DNA of 64,000 bases from Annona cherimola (GCA_030490835.1 CM059972.1:32963452-33027451); one strand, 5' to 3'; counted from the stretch's first letter, positions 44,243-56,165 are shown. Notes: generated by a model not told the origin, from the sequence alone. Numbers and translations are program-made.

Positions 44243-47200
44243 TGTAGGGACCCCGGTGAGTTGAGATGCCTAGCAACAAAGACATTCAGCCACCAACTGG
44301 TGCACCATCTCTTTTCGGGCAACAAACCCAGGTGGAGACCCCATGAGTGTATTTACCCGTGCGTCTTGAGTTTGAGGAATATTGATACACAAATTATTGA
44401 TTCGATTTCCACATTTTCGTCTTCCTCCGTCCATCGCCTGGATGGTTTCTCAGGCTGGTGCACTAATTGATGATTCCTTGGTGATGGTGGCTGATGGGAA
44501 CTTGTCTCCTTGGATTTCCATAGCCCATTTCATATGCTTAATCTCCTCCTGGAGATCATGAATGAGCTAGGACTTAGGTGTAAGGACCTCCTCTTCTTCG
44601 CCCACCATGTAAGAGGCTTCAAACTGGCCTCTTGGGAGAGAGGCCCTGATACCTTCTGGATAAGAAAGACTACAAAAGGGTGGTGTGATAGGCATTGTTG
44701 CTGCCCTTGATTGAGTTAACATCTCAGAGACTTTTGAAGTACTTAGCTGAGTGAGATCCACCATGTTTACTTCAGCCATTTGTAGAAAATGTCTTCTCCT
44801 TTTAGCCTCTCTTTTGGGATGCGGCTTTTGATCTTCTGCTTGGAACGGGGTTCTGATGTAACGCCCCATTCATAAAAATACTCAATAACTAATCAACGGC
44901 GCTACACAATCTAAGAAAAATTCGGCAGCATCTCCCCATAACATACAAGGGGTAATATGGAATACATGACCTGATATTCATAACATTTCCATCTGTAACA
45001 TTCAATCCTATTTATATACTTGCATCTTCATATAATAAAAACATTCATATAGAAGGAAATCATTACATATTTTCCTTACACAACAAACAGATATAATAGT
45101 CATGCATATGTGCATCAACAAGGATTATAATCCAATCTGAAATACCAAATACATTATAGTTGTCAAAGCGAATCCGCCTAAGTAATTGTCTACATATATG
45201 ATTATCAAAAAGAGCACAAATCTAAAAGAACTGAAATCAACATATTGTGCTAGGGTCTCTCATGTTTGATCTTCAACTTGTCCCATCCTTAAGTTCCCCT
45301 TCTGACCTGCGATCTAAAAGCACAATAACAAATGATATGAGTCTAAATAGACCCAGTAAGCAGATAGTGGTTAGCACAAAATGAAAATAAGCATAATGAT
45401 GGATGCTCATATAGTGATGAAGCTAATACACATGGATCCAATACCCACTCCCAAGATCGTATGCATATAACCATACACACAGATTGAACAACACGACCAA
45501 TCATCTACTCATGTCCATCAAGGGCCATGAACAACCCTCTCCTCATGTCAATCAGGGGCCATGAACAACCCTTACAACCAACTATTTGAGATAACGCATC
45601 ATACATAACAGACAATGAAACACATCGCAAACCATGCATACAACATCAACACAATTCAGATTCAACACATAGATCTGTCACACAAGCATTTTATCAAACA
45701 CATGATAGGTGCGAAATGAAAGAACCTTCAATTCATACTCTCGATTGGGGCAAATCAATTCACGTCACATTCCAACAATATAACAACTGCTAAGAAGTCT
45801 TTTATATCATAGAAATCACGCATTCAAAGTAAATTCACCATGAACCCTAACTGTTACGAACTCTACGCCTAATACCATGGAGTCGTTAGAAGCTATACAT
45901 TCCCTCTAGCCTCGCATCGCGTTTAACATAAAATTTCATCACTAAATCGAGAAGGGGCGACATCTACTTACTTGAATCGAAATTTCCCCCAAAAACAGTG
46001 CTCCAGACTTAGACGGAGAGATTCGGAACTTCCACGATTCGAGTCGATGATCCTCAAACAGTCGGTAGAGCTTCCTTGAATGAATCCGTGGCTAGCCCGA
46101 ACTGAATGGTGGGGAAAGAAGAGAAGACGCAGAGAACGGAAAGAGAAGAAGAAGGAAGATAGCCGGGTGCGGGATAGTCATAGTGCCCATCAATGGAACG
46201 CTAATCATACATGCACATATGCACTATACATCTCCTAAATGTCGTGTCCATGTATGTTATGTATCCATTAATATCGTAAAATTCTTACTAGCATGTTCAT
46301 AAGTTAACTCATAAATAGAGAAAAGTTATAATAAAAATAGAATAAAATACCTGGTCCTCACATCTGACAGGTGCATAAGTCATATCTTCCCTTAGTCTGA
46401 TTAGTGACGCAAATTGGTTTGCATGCTTGAAGTTTGGGATCAGACTGAGCACCGATCGTGGATATGTTGTGTGGCGCCTGGGAGGATATTGCCATTCATT
46501 AATGAGCTTTGGCCTTTGAGATGCCTTTGGCGTAAGAACTCTTTTTGGTTGCCTCTTTTGCGACTTACCCCTTTGACAGGAGTATAGGGGCAGCTTGAAT
46601 CTTGGCCTTGTTGGCAATGGCGGTGAAGATTTCAAATTTAGGTGGGAAGTGGCTTTCCTGGACTGCTTTTTCTGTTGTGCTTACCTCTTCTATTTCCTTG
46701 AAGCAGGAGAAGGGGCTTCCATAGCTTTGGAAATGACATGATGGTGTGGAGACTTAACTCCGGCTCTTGAACTAGACGGGGCAGCAGTTGACAAATGAGG
46801 TGGATACATCGGATTGAGGACTACGAATCGTAAAGTATTTAAATTGGATCGGACAATAATGGGCCCTTGTGGCTCGAGTCGGTCATGCATTAGTGGAGCA
46901 ACAGGCCGAGAAGCCTTAGCAGGTTTCCCTGACTTTTTCCACTCCCGGATGACGTCTTGGTCAGGTTGGGAAGCAAAATTGACAACCCTTGAGGCGAATC
47001 GGTCGAACTGGAGAGTAATAATACACCAGATAGGATTTGACATAGCATGAGCCCCTTTGAGCTAGTAGTGACCAGCAGGGCACCCTTAGGCTGACGGGCT
47101 AGTGTCAATCGAGTTGCAGCAGATTGGCATGCAGACTTCTTAGTAGAGCTTGATCGAAGAGCAGGTGGGTCCACACGAGTCAGCACCAGTGAAGACTGTG

Positions 47201-47457
47201 TCGGCTGAACAGGTGTAGACTTGATGACACTAGCAGCAATATGAGAACCTCGAACATCAAGAGACTTCTTAGGTGGCGCGGGTCGATCTTTCCTCCATAG
47301 AATTGCCGCTGGAGAGTAATCGACGAGTTGATAGACACGATGCTCTAGTTTTTCTGGTATGCGAATGAAGTAATGCTGGATAGCCGCATCCATGTCGTTT
47401 GGCTCAGTAATGACAAAACCACCATTGGGCAGGAATCCGAAAGCCATCGAATGTGCC
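44243..47457 (-). pseudogene. Upstream frame and gag N-terminus of the Tat element, split by solo LTR C
   Basis: From the - strand start MAHSMAFGFLPNGGFVITEP (47457), frames run through QHYFIRIPEKLEHRVYQLVD, then after a shift LQFDRFASRVVNFASQPDQD, and a proline/serine/arginine-rich part ending MTYAPV at 46368. After LTR C (44857-46362) the frame resumes RTPFQAEDQKPHPKREAKRR, RHFLQMAEVNMVDLTQ. A coiled-coil-like HDLQEEIKHMKWAME follows and then the gag domain. Extra frames upstream of gag are known in Tat elements. I recognise no domain in the first part. Stops and frameshifts are present near 47050, 46690 and 44567. Confidence 0.55.
44857..46362 (-). mobile_element. Solo LTR C (1.5 kb, reverse copy)
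   Basis: Its - strand start is TGTGAGGACCAGG (46362) and its end is GGCGTTACA (44857), with the perfect duplication TCTGA at 44852-44856 and 46363-46367. It is the same family as A and B, and its 3' two thirds align closely with B. It differs in the leader (about 45990-46200), lacking the GC-rich palindrome block. It interrupts the Tat upstream frame. The acceptor-like TTTTAGATCGCAG is kept near 45315. Confidence 0.93.
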
Positions 47458-47460
47458 ATG

Positions 47461-48739
47461 TGTACCGACCTCAAAATTTTTTTCGTGAAAATAAATGCTT
47501 AATTAGTTCCCCAGCAAAATTTTAAAGCATTTAATTCTTTAACCGAGTCCGAGAAATATATCACAAAAATATTTTGCATTGTGTTCCACATTCTGATTTT
47601 ACAACTCTAACGAGAAAATCCTTGATTAAAAGAGCTGAATACAATAGTCTAAAAAAATGATTATTTTATTGAAATGATAATAAATGCGTAGACACGAAAA
47701 ATCATATCTCACAAAAATACAAAGATAAATGAGTACACTTCATCTCGTGTTATGACTCGAATACATGACGCCACACGCCATGACTTAAATGTGAGTTTAC
47801 GCTTAGCCCGTCGACCAGCGATGACTCGGTTTGGGAATAGTGAGAGGCCCGTCAGCTATACTAGTGACCATACACAGCAAGCTAAGTATGCTCTCAGCTT
47901 CTGAATTTCCACAGTAGACTAGCATCTCCCGCTTTCAGCTTAATAAGCCAGCGTGTCTCGCATTCAGTCTCTGGATTGAATAATTGAGTGGTTTTACCAA
48001 GAAATGGATTTAATCAAATTTTGAAAATATGTTTGGGTAAACTTGGACCAACTAAAGAAGTTTGGGCCCATCTGAGCTTGTTGAAAAGAGTTTCGGCCTA
48101 ACTAGGCTTGACTCAACCAATTTGGGGAGTATTTACTTGGGGAGTATGTAAAATAATATAAATATATTTTTTGAAAGCCCTTAAATATATATATGTATTT
48201 TAGAAAATAATATATATTTTTGGAGGCCGTTAATATATATATGTATTTTAGAAAATAATATATATATTTTTGGAAGCCTTTTAATATATATATGTATTTT
48301 AGAAAATAATATATATTTTTGAAGGCTTCTTTATATATATATATATATCAAAACGCTCAAAGAAATTAAAAAAAAATGAATGAGAACTCACGTTCTCTGT
48401 TGGGGTGGAGAGTTGAGAATGCGTGTCTTAGGGCCGTCTCCTCTCTATCCCATCCACCCTCTCTGCCTTTTTAAAATATGTGCCTACAACTCCATTTATA
48501 GGCTTGGCCATGCGGTGACGCGTGTCTATGTTATTCGGCGTCCAGCGAATTCCATCACGCGGAATCGAGTTCTGCAGAACCTTGACCCTATGCATTTCAA
48601 GTGTACTTCTTGTGCGAAACTAGAATTTAGCGGGTCTTTTAACTTGATTCACAAGCAACGTGACTTCATTGGGTCTATTAGCGACGTCTTTATCTCGAGT
48701 TTTTGAAAAAGAAAGAAAAAAATGTTTCTCTAGCCTCGT
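47461..48739 (-). mobile_element. Element X copy 2, candidate 5' LTR remnant of the Tat element
   Basis: It matches 14187-16890 in the same orientation: the TGTACCGACC start, the TTAGTTCCCCAGC block, the GTCGACCAGCGATGACTCGG block, a shortened AT-rich repeat, and the CGTGTCTATGTTATTCGGCG promoter zone with a TATA box at 48492-48500 (- strand). It stops at 48739, cut by reverse LTR L5. The last bases still match the heme-oxygenase end piece of copy 1. On the - strand it runs straight into the Tat upstream frame at 47457, which fits a 5' LTR with a deleted leader. No good primer binding site is visible. Confidence 0.6.
48492..48500 (-). promoter_or_regulatory. TATA box of element X copy 2
   Basis: CCATTTATA on the + strand, the counterpart of the box at 16653-16661, with the same GCC before and AGTTG-like leader after. 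It directs transcription toward the Tat coding region. Confidence 0.5.
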
Positions 48740-51700
48740 TGTGGCACCCCCAACCCGAGTGTCACATCCTGAGCCTTACCTAGGGATCGGTATTGACTGG
48801 TAAACGTGATCAGGATTGTTGCCCTGTCACATGGCGGGTTTTTAACGAACAATTATCCAATTTAATATGTTTTCATAAGAGTTTATTTTCTCATAATTAT
48901 ATCTCAAGGAATAACTAAGTCATTTCCAACCATTCAATACACAACAAAGCTTGGTATTCAAAGAACATTACAACATTTTCCTAAATCAGATGTCACTGCA
49001 TGTTATAATCATAGTTGTCCATATGAAAACAACAATTTAGTTACATCCCTTCAGCATAAGTTCTACTATATCATCATGACTGCAAAAGTTTTTCTCTTGC
49101 TTAAATGATATTTTATTTGCTCCTCTGCGGAGTCTCTTCATTCACCTGTCTATGGGTTTGGAAAACAAAAATGTGAGTTGTATACTCAATAAGCAAGCAT
49201 TATATATTTCCAAGAAAATCATTTTAAAGGAAATATTTTTCAACAAAAAGGTTTCTCTCCATTTAGTAGAGACACTTATCAAGTGATCAGCTACCTGTGG
49301 AGCAGAAATCTTTTATTTAAAATCATCGGGGAAAGCAACCTTATACCCCCTCGGGGATATACAATGATACAGTAATGAATGAATCATGATCCCTTAGGAT
49401 GGAGGCTAGCTAGGCAACCATCCGTCTTCATCTCCTTTCACATAAGGAGATGCCGCCGGCCCTTGGCCTATTTTAGCGACTCGGTAACACAAAAGGGGGA
49501 CAATCGGTCCGCTTATTCTTTTAAGGTGAACCTTATGCATTGTGCACATGAATTTATCCATGACATGCTATCATGATTTTTCACACATTATATCACAGGA
49601 CAACAGTTTTCATTTATCACAAAGCAGTTATATAAATCAATTTAAAATACCTAGTGAACTAAGGAATGGCCATCCTTAAAAATTTAGAAATAAATTTCAA
49701 ATAACATTTTTTAAATCAAGAAAACCAGTTAAAACATCTTTTACAATTATTTCAAAGAAATTTTAATAAATAGAAATTCATTTAGAAAAGTTGCTTGCTT
49801 ACCTTGTTCGTGAGAGCTTCCTGGATCAACCTTTTCCTTTCCTTTGCCTATGATAGAATAACATAAATTCTATTTGCTTGCATTTATTTAGTTTTCCAAC
49901 CCATTTCCATAAATATATTCATAACCCGTTTAATCTCCAAGTCGAGTATGCGTACTTTACACTTACGTATCTAAATTATTCATTATGCCTCATATTAAAT
50001 TCTCATATAATAATCTCAAAATTAGAGATTATTAATTCAGCAATGCATTTCACGTTTTTCCATCATATTTTAACATATTTTTGCATTTTAATATTTCACA
50101 TAATGTATTTATCCTTTTATCATGTACATTGCTTCACATATGTACGTCTAACTGGGTGTAATTCATATATTTCTTAAAATTTTTCAAATAAAAAACTTAT
50201 CCACTAATTCAGAAAGTTTATTCACTTCATTTGACACCTAATTAATATATTTTTACGAATTTTTAATTCACAATTCTCGAAATTACAAAAACAGCCACTT
50301 TGACATCCAATTTCCACACTTTATATGTCTCTTTTGATACTCCAACATAAACAGATTTTTTTTCTGTTTAATTCCAGAAATTTATCTCAATTTCTTTGCC
50401 CTAAATTCAATGAATTTTCACATATTTAAACTCCATATATAAGTTATTTGCAAAACAGCAACATTTTCCACATGTATAGGGTACCCGTTTACACCATTTG
50501 GACATCCACTTTTCACTTCGGTTAAAATCCGAATTTAGGCAGTTTATGTGATTCCCTTATTCACGTCCAAAGTGTCCCATATCTAGGGTATTTTACCCTA
50601 CATTTCATCCATAATTTATTTAAATCATTTCATATATCATTTTCATCATTTAGGAGTGAATTTCGGGTCTTAGAAGAAATCTTAACTAGCTTACCTTCTA
50701 TACTTCACAACACATGATAAATTTCAGATATAACTAACACTAATTCATGAATTATAACATGATTACATTCACTAATTCAAACAGAAACTTAAAACACAAT
50801 TTTTTTAGCATATTTAAGCTAGTGTTGAAGCATATATATCACACAAATCACTTCCTACTTACTTCTAACTCTTAACTATACTACTTGCTATAAACTTTCA
50901 TTAAATTCCCAAATGAAAAACATCATAACTCTTCATTAAAAGTTCCATTATGAAACACATGCATAGCTCACAAATTAAATTAGAAAAACTGAATTAGAAT
51001 CACTCAACTCAAATCATCTAGTTACTTGTATTGAGTGCTACTTCACTTCTCCTTTTCTCAAGCAAGCTTCTTCTTCTTAACTCCTCCTTTTCTTTCTTTG
51101 TTTCTTCACTAAATTTTTGGGTTTGAAAGGGGTGAAAAAGAGGGACGTGGGGTGCTGCTGAAATGAAGACTCAAAATGCAGATTTTTTCTAAGTACCCAG
51201 CCCTATGCTTGGAAGTCCCCTTGCTTATATGCAATTAGCTGGAAATTTCCAGCAAATGGGCCCCACATGCCACATCATCCATGCAATTTCCAATGCATTC
51301 CTATCCTCTTAGCTGACATGGCAGCTTGTGGGCCATTAAAATTATTTTTTTCTTAATTATAAATTCACTAATTATCCATTGCATTAAATCATCACAAGGC
51401 TGTCCGTCTGTTGCACGTCCACCATCAGTTGTTATTCTCCCATTTTTCAATGAATTATTGCAATTAATAAATGCACATTTACATCCCCTATTACCTAAGA
51501 TAATTATCTATGCATTTTACAAATTTTAAAATAATATCGAAATCACTTTTTTGGCCACTTGAACGGTCACCATTTTCTGCCCATTTTTTGATGCCTGTCC
51601 ACGTCCCAACTTTGCAGCAGATGATCTTATCATAATAAAATTTTTCGCAGCTTTAATTAATCACTCATTTAATTATCTAGTAGATTAGGGCATTTAGGGT

Positions 51701-52721
51701 CAATTTAGGTTAATAAAAAAATCATAAAGTATGCATTGAGCTGCCAAAACCGTCCACATCACCCAAAGAGCATGTTGTTGTCCACTTTTTCATCTTCCAT
51801 TCAACAGTCCAGATCAGCTCCTAATAAATCCGAATACCACTTAAATTTAATGCAAAATTATCCACATCAACTCCTTGTTGACTTTGGGTATACATTTTAT
51901 TATTAAAAAATTCCAAAAATCCAACTATAAGGCTATTTGGACGTCCATAATCTGCCACCTATTCCATTTTCCATTTGACCCATAAATTATGCATTTAATT
52001 AAGAGATAATTGCAGGGATTTTCTCATTTTTAATAAATTACATAATACCCTAAAAATTACCCTCTCTCGACACCTCAAATTTGTCTTCTTTCATTTGTTT
52101 ATTTTATTCAATTTCATCATAAATGTCATTTACTTTATGATTGGAATAATCAAAATCTCTAATCAAAATTTCATGAAACATTAATCCCTTAATCATTTGC
52201 ATGATCAAATCCATCCAAAACCTTGATTTCATAATTTTAGCCGTTCATTTCAAATTTCATCTCAATCCGATCTTTCTAGCCCAAGTTATCATCATTTTAA
52301 GTTTTGAACGGTGATGATCAATTTTAATCAAAATTTTTATAATCTAATTTTTCCATGAGATTAAGTATAAAATTATATTCTTCCCCTTCAAGTTTCACCT
52401 TAATCCGACTTAAGGTCTCCAAGTTATGAATTTTTCAATATTATCTCAACTTGGTTCTATAATTAACCTCCTAATCTTCATTAATCACTTATGAGATTTA
52501 ATTAGACTTTTTATGGCATGAAAATATTTATCCATCTTTAATATGATATTTCAATCATAATAAACCATGTTATCTTCACTTAATAAATTTAAACAATTAT
52601 TCACACAGATGACCTAACTGAAAAATCTTAAAAATTGCAAATACTTCAAATATGAATACATCATCCATACATAGTTATTCAATATCATTTACATGACTTC
52701 TATACAAACTAGGGTTTCACA
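48740..52721 (-). mobile_element. Reverse 3' LTR (L5) of a truncated gypsy element
   Basis: On the - strand the LTR starts TGTGAAACCCTAG at 52721 and ends GGGTGCCACA at 48740. It is nearly 4.0 kb and L3-like in layout, with the GGATTAAGGTGAAACTTGAA block, TTGGACGTCC motifs and the TAGGCAAAGGAAAGG island near 49850. Immediately upstream on that strand are a polypurine tract and chromodomain tail codons, so this is a true 3' LTR and not a solo one. It cuts into X copy 2; its outer flank is CTCGT (48735-48739). Confidence 0.87.
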
Positions 52722-52787
52722 ATCCCCTTATAATAGGTTTCGTCTCGAAACTGTTTATTCTTTAAATAACTGGGGGTATTTCCTTTT
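52722..52787 (-). pseudogene. Chromodomain tail, stop and polypurine tract of the L5 element
   Basis: On the - strand the codons KYPQLFKE and stop (about 52780-52754) are followed by CAGTTTCGAGACGAAACC, then TTATAAGGGGAT and the LTR. The KYPQLF ending matches SKYLKLFEK at 12815-12842, identifying a chromovirus pol C-terminus. The rest of the element is gone; a Copia-type LTR starts at 52788. Confidence 0.8.
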
Positions 52788-53510
52788 TGTTGGTTCCGAG
52801 TTAATGGCAATTACCAAAGAGGGGAGGGGTGAATTGGGTATTTAAAATTTTTCAACTTAAACAGAAATTTTACCCCGGATTAATTTAGTCCCCTTTATGA
52901 AAAATCAAATCGAAAGCAATATAGTGCTGAGAGTAGAAATAAAAATCAACAAGCAAGATTTTTATAGTGGTTCGTGCAACCTTCCCTACTCCACTCTTCC
53001 AAGCTCACACCTCTTGTGACTTGGGTTCCACTATGTATTTCACAAATACAACTAGAGCCACTGCTCTCTTCTAGATTCCAGCTCTAGGGGGCATAAAAAA
53101 TTCACAGCACAAGTAGGTGACGAGTTCCACTCCAATCACACACTACTTTGCTTATACTTGATCTTAGTTACCCAAACTAAATCAAGTTCAATACAACAAG
53201 AAATAACAAAAGAAAGTTTCTACACGTTACTGGTGTGTAGAGGCAGATTTGGCGCAAAGAAGAACTTGTACAGCAATGATAATGATTCAGCAAGCAGCTC
53301 TTGGCAGTTTGGAAGCAAGGTTCTTCTTCTAGATGTTGGCTTGATCACTTAATGCTCTTAGAGATGGGAGTTATGCTCATTCAATGAATTCTCAGCTACC
53401 CTCCTCGTTCATATTGAATGCCTTATATAATTTGCGAGGGAATCCGAATGTTTGGAAGTAGGTCGCGCGCATTTAATGCGCCAACATTCAAAAAATTTCC
53501 GACCATTGCG

Positions 53511-53721
53511 ACCCAAGTCACAGGTGGAGTCGACTTCGGGTGCGACTTCACCCAAGTCGCAGATGGAGTCGACTTCGGGTGCGACTTCACCCAAGTCGCA
53601 GATGGAGTCGACTTCGGGTGCGACTTCGGCTCTCCGTAACTTTTTCAAGTTCCAGTCTGGGTCGACTTGGTCCTCGACTTGACCCAAGTCACAGGTGAAG
53701 TCGATTTCGGGTGCGACTTCA
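53511..53721. repeat. 39-base GTCGAC minisatellite
   Basis: Three contiguous 39-base units (53511-53549, 53550-53588, 53589-53627) each contain ACCCAAGTCRCAGRTGGAGT then CGACTTCGGGTGCGACTTC. A fourth diverged unit follows after about 55 unrelated bases. Period 39 is divisible by three, so it keeps every frame open. Confidence 0.93.
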
Positions 53722-54059
53722 CTTCCTCAGCTTGCTAGTTAAACTTGAAATCCTTGGAATGCCTTGCTTGCTTGAATTTCTTCATGTTTGGTTGTTCTTC
53801 CTTTGATTATATCTTTTGCAACTCAGTATAATCATCCTAGCTTGATGTCCTTTTAGCTTCGTGACTTGCAAACTTTGAATCCTTGTAATCTTGAATACTT
53901 GAATCTTAGAACGCCTAATGATGTCCAAATGTGCGTTCATAATCCAAAATAATGAATTCATGCAACCCTTCTTGCTTTGATCTTCATTTGAGTGTTTGAG
54001 TCGTCTTGGCCTTATCTTCACTTGAATCTATCATTGAGTCATCTTGATCTGCAAGTTCC

Positions 54060-54380
54060 GCACTGGAGTCGAAGCTGGAGTCGACTTGGTCTACGATTTC
54101 ACCCAAGTCGCATGCGGAGTCGACTTGGGATGCGACTTCGGCAGCTCTCGTTCTTGATTTCAACTCTGGACAGAATTGACGCCTCGAAGTCGAAGCTGGA
54201 GTCGACTTGGTCTGCGACTTCACCCAAGTCGCAAGCGGAGTCGACTTGGGATGCGACTTCGGCAACTCTCATTCTCGATTTCAACTCTGGAAGGAAATAA
54301 CATTTTGAAGTCGCTGTTGGAGTCGACTTGAGGATCTACTTGGCTTAAGTCAATGCCTGAGTCGACTTGGAATTCGACTT
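54060..54380. repeat. About 120-base GTCGACTTGG repeat
   Basis: Two long units (about 54066-54187 and 54188-54309) share AGTCGAAGCTGGAGTCGACT, CACCCAAGTCGCA and TTTCAACTCTGGA. A third, decayed unit follows. They are built from the same GTCGAC motif as the 39-base array, inside the same Copia LTR. Confidence 0.88.
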
Positions 54381-54517
54381 GACTTGCCATGCTTCATTCT
54401 CTTCATTTGTATAACCTTTAATCATTTTCACAAACATGTTAGTGACCAAAACTTACTCAAATTGATTTGTTAATCCTCAAAATATAGACTTGGCTTATTT
54501 TCCACATGTTTCCAACA

Positions 54518-54617
54518 ATCTCTCCCTTTTTGATGATTGACAAAACTAATTTGAATATATACCTTTCAATGTCTTTAAAACAAACTATTTTTGCATTTTG
54601 ATTTTTAACATACATTT
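54518..54617 (-). mobile_element. Copia polypurine tract and last internal bases
   Basis: The + strand ATCTCTCCCTTTTTGATGAT is the reverse of the Copia polypurine tract. About 80 A/T-rich bases without a frame follow. From about 54618 the sequence is a gypsy LTR on the + strand, so the Copia internal region was removed or replaced by a rearrangement at this junction. Confidence 0.65.
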
Positions 54618-55941
54618 CCAAAATATATGAATTTTCTCATGATATACTAAGCATAAGCTATTTCATGGTATTTTTTATTTTTGGAAAAAATGTCAATTTT
54701 TGGAACCCATGAACAGTAACCCTACGTAGATGTGAACAGTAACCTGGTGGTGAACAGTAAACGTGAACAGTGATTTGCTACAGTAATTGATACAGTAATT
54801 TGCTACAGTGATTTGGGAAAAATTGAGATTTATTTTTATATTTTATGATGATATATGGATGGAATTTTTAAAGGATTTATGGATAAAAATCTATATAAGG
54901 AGGTAATGACCAAGTATCTTTATAAAATTAACCTCTATAGAAATGAGGTAATGAATGATTATAAAGCGTGCATGGGACATGAAATGATATAGATAAAATA
55001 TCATTTTTCGTTGTATAGGAAAAGGAAAGGAAAAGGTGGAGGACACAGACTGAGGAGGTAAGCAAGCTATATGCTTTCTAAAATATTTCTAAATGATTGC
55101 AAATTGTTTGTTTATGTGTTTTATGAATTGAATTTAAGGATGACCATTCCTATAATGCTTTACATGAAATGATTGCTAACTGCTTATTAAATTATTTTCT
55201 AAATGATTTATCAAGTTTTATGGAGCATGTCATGTCGGCAAATGTGTATGTTCATGGTGCACAAGGAAGAGGCTTTGGTGGAGGTAGTAAGCGGATCAGA
55301 GGGTCCCCCTTCACTATTGCCAAGTCGCAAGGGCTGTGTGCCGGCGGCGTCCTCCCAGAGGTTGGAGTCACAAGGAAAGTCATGAATGTATGAATGCACT
55401 GCATTCTCATGAAATGCATGAAATGATTTATATCCCATTGATAATTGATCACTTGGTAAGTGTCTCCGACCAAATGGGGAGAAATGCATTTGAATGAAAG
55501 GAAAATGTTTACTTACCAAAGGAAAAGGCTTGCTTACTGAGTATTATTACTCATATGTGTTTTTAAAATGACATACAGGCTATGGAGCTGACTCATAAAG
55601 GATGCCAGGTAGAAATGACTTGCAAAATTAATTGCAGTTCTATGTATCTATCCAAAGGGACAAATGTATGAAAATCATGTCGAAGTAATGTTTTAAAAAT
55701 GTTACAAACATGATTGTACTTATGTGAATTATTTCAATAAAAAAGATATAAATAGTTTTATGATGATATGGATGAGTCTATTATGAATAAGGTGTATGCT
55801 TATGTGATGAAAAAAAAAAAATTGGACGAGATCCAATTAAGTACTCGCTGCATGATCAGGGTAACAATCCTGAGTCACATTTACCAATCGACAAAATCCC
55901 GGAGTAAGGCCTATGTGGACGCCTCGGTTCGGGGCGCCACA
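54618..55941 (+). mobile_element. 5' LTR (3' half only) of the right gag-only gypsy element
   Basis: It aligns with 59343-60688, the 3' half of the 3' LTR at 58077-60688. In the stretch 54842-55235 I count only two differences by eye; divergence is higher near 55290-55440. It ends GGTTCGGGGCGCCACA at 55941 followed by a primer site. Motifs include GAACAGTAAC repeats (54711-54770), an exon-like island (55019-55057) and an acceptor-like ACATACAGG. The first 1.27 kb of the LTR is missing at the Copia junction. Confidence 0.87.
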
Positions 55942-55946
55942 AAAGA

Positions 55947-56165
55947 TGGTATCGGAGCAAGGATTGGTAAATAGGCGAGAGAAGGAGAAAATAAAGGATT
56001 ACGAAAGGATAGGTCTAATACCATAAAAGTAGCATCAGAGCAAGGATTAGTATATAAGCGTGGAAAGAGAAAAATTAAGAATGGTGATAGAAAAAGGAAT
56101 GATACCATAGAAGTTAGAAATAAAGCATGGATTAATAGATAGGCATAAAAAGAAAGAACTAATGT
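55947..56165 (+). other. Primer binding site and triplicated leader repeat
   Basis: TGGTATCGGAGCAAGG at 55947 is complementary, with one change, to the 3' end of initiator methionine tRNA (usual element site TGGTATCAGAGC) and lies 5 bases after the LTR. The whole block repeats about 83 bases on (AGCATCAGAGCAAGG near 56031) and again, more decayed, near 56112 (AGAAATAAAGCATGG). Each copy is followed by ATTRGTAWATARGCG-like sequence. No frame is present. The leader continues to the gag start at 56340. Confidence 0.8.

Larger units (their letters stand above)
52788..54517 (-). mobile_element. Copia-type LTR (reverse), TGTTGG...CCAACA ends
   Basis: On the - strand it begins TGTTGGAAACATGTGG at 54517 and ends CGGAACCAACA at 52788, with 6-base inverted terminal repeats. 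Just before its start on that strand is CATCAAAAAGGGAGAGAT, a polypurine tract of the kind seen in SIRE/Maximus-type Copia elements, so it is a 3' LTR. The body contains two clusters of GTCGAC-rich minisatellite. Frames across those clusters are repeat artefacts. The LTR's outer flank is CTTTT (52783-52787). The rest of the element is lost beyond about 54617. Confidence 0.8.

Noticed and set aside
53418..54300. Frames of 60-100 codons in the Copia LTR, on both strands
   Set aside because: They are created by the 39-base and longer GTCGAC repeats, with no stop in several frames and no homology.
55947..55962. tRNA gene
   Set aside because: Only the complement of a Met-tRNA 3' end is present; there is no cloverleaf, and it is the element's primer site.
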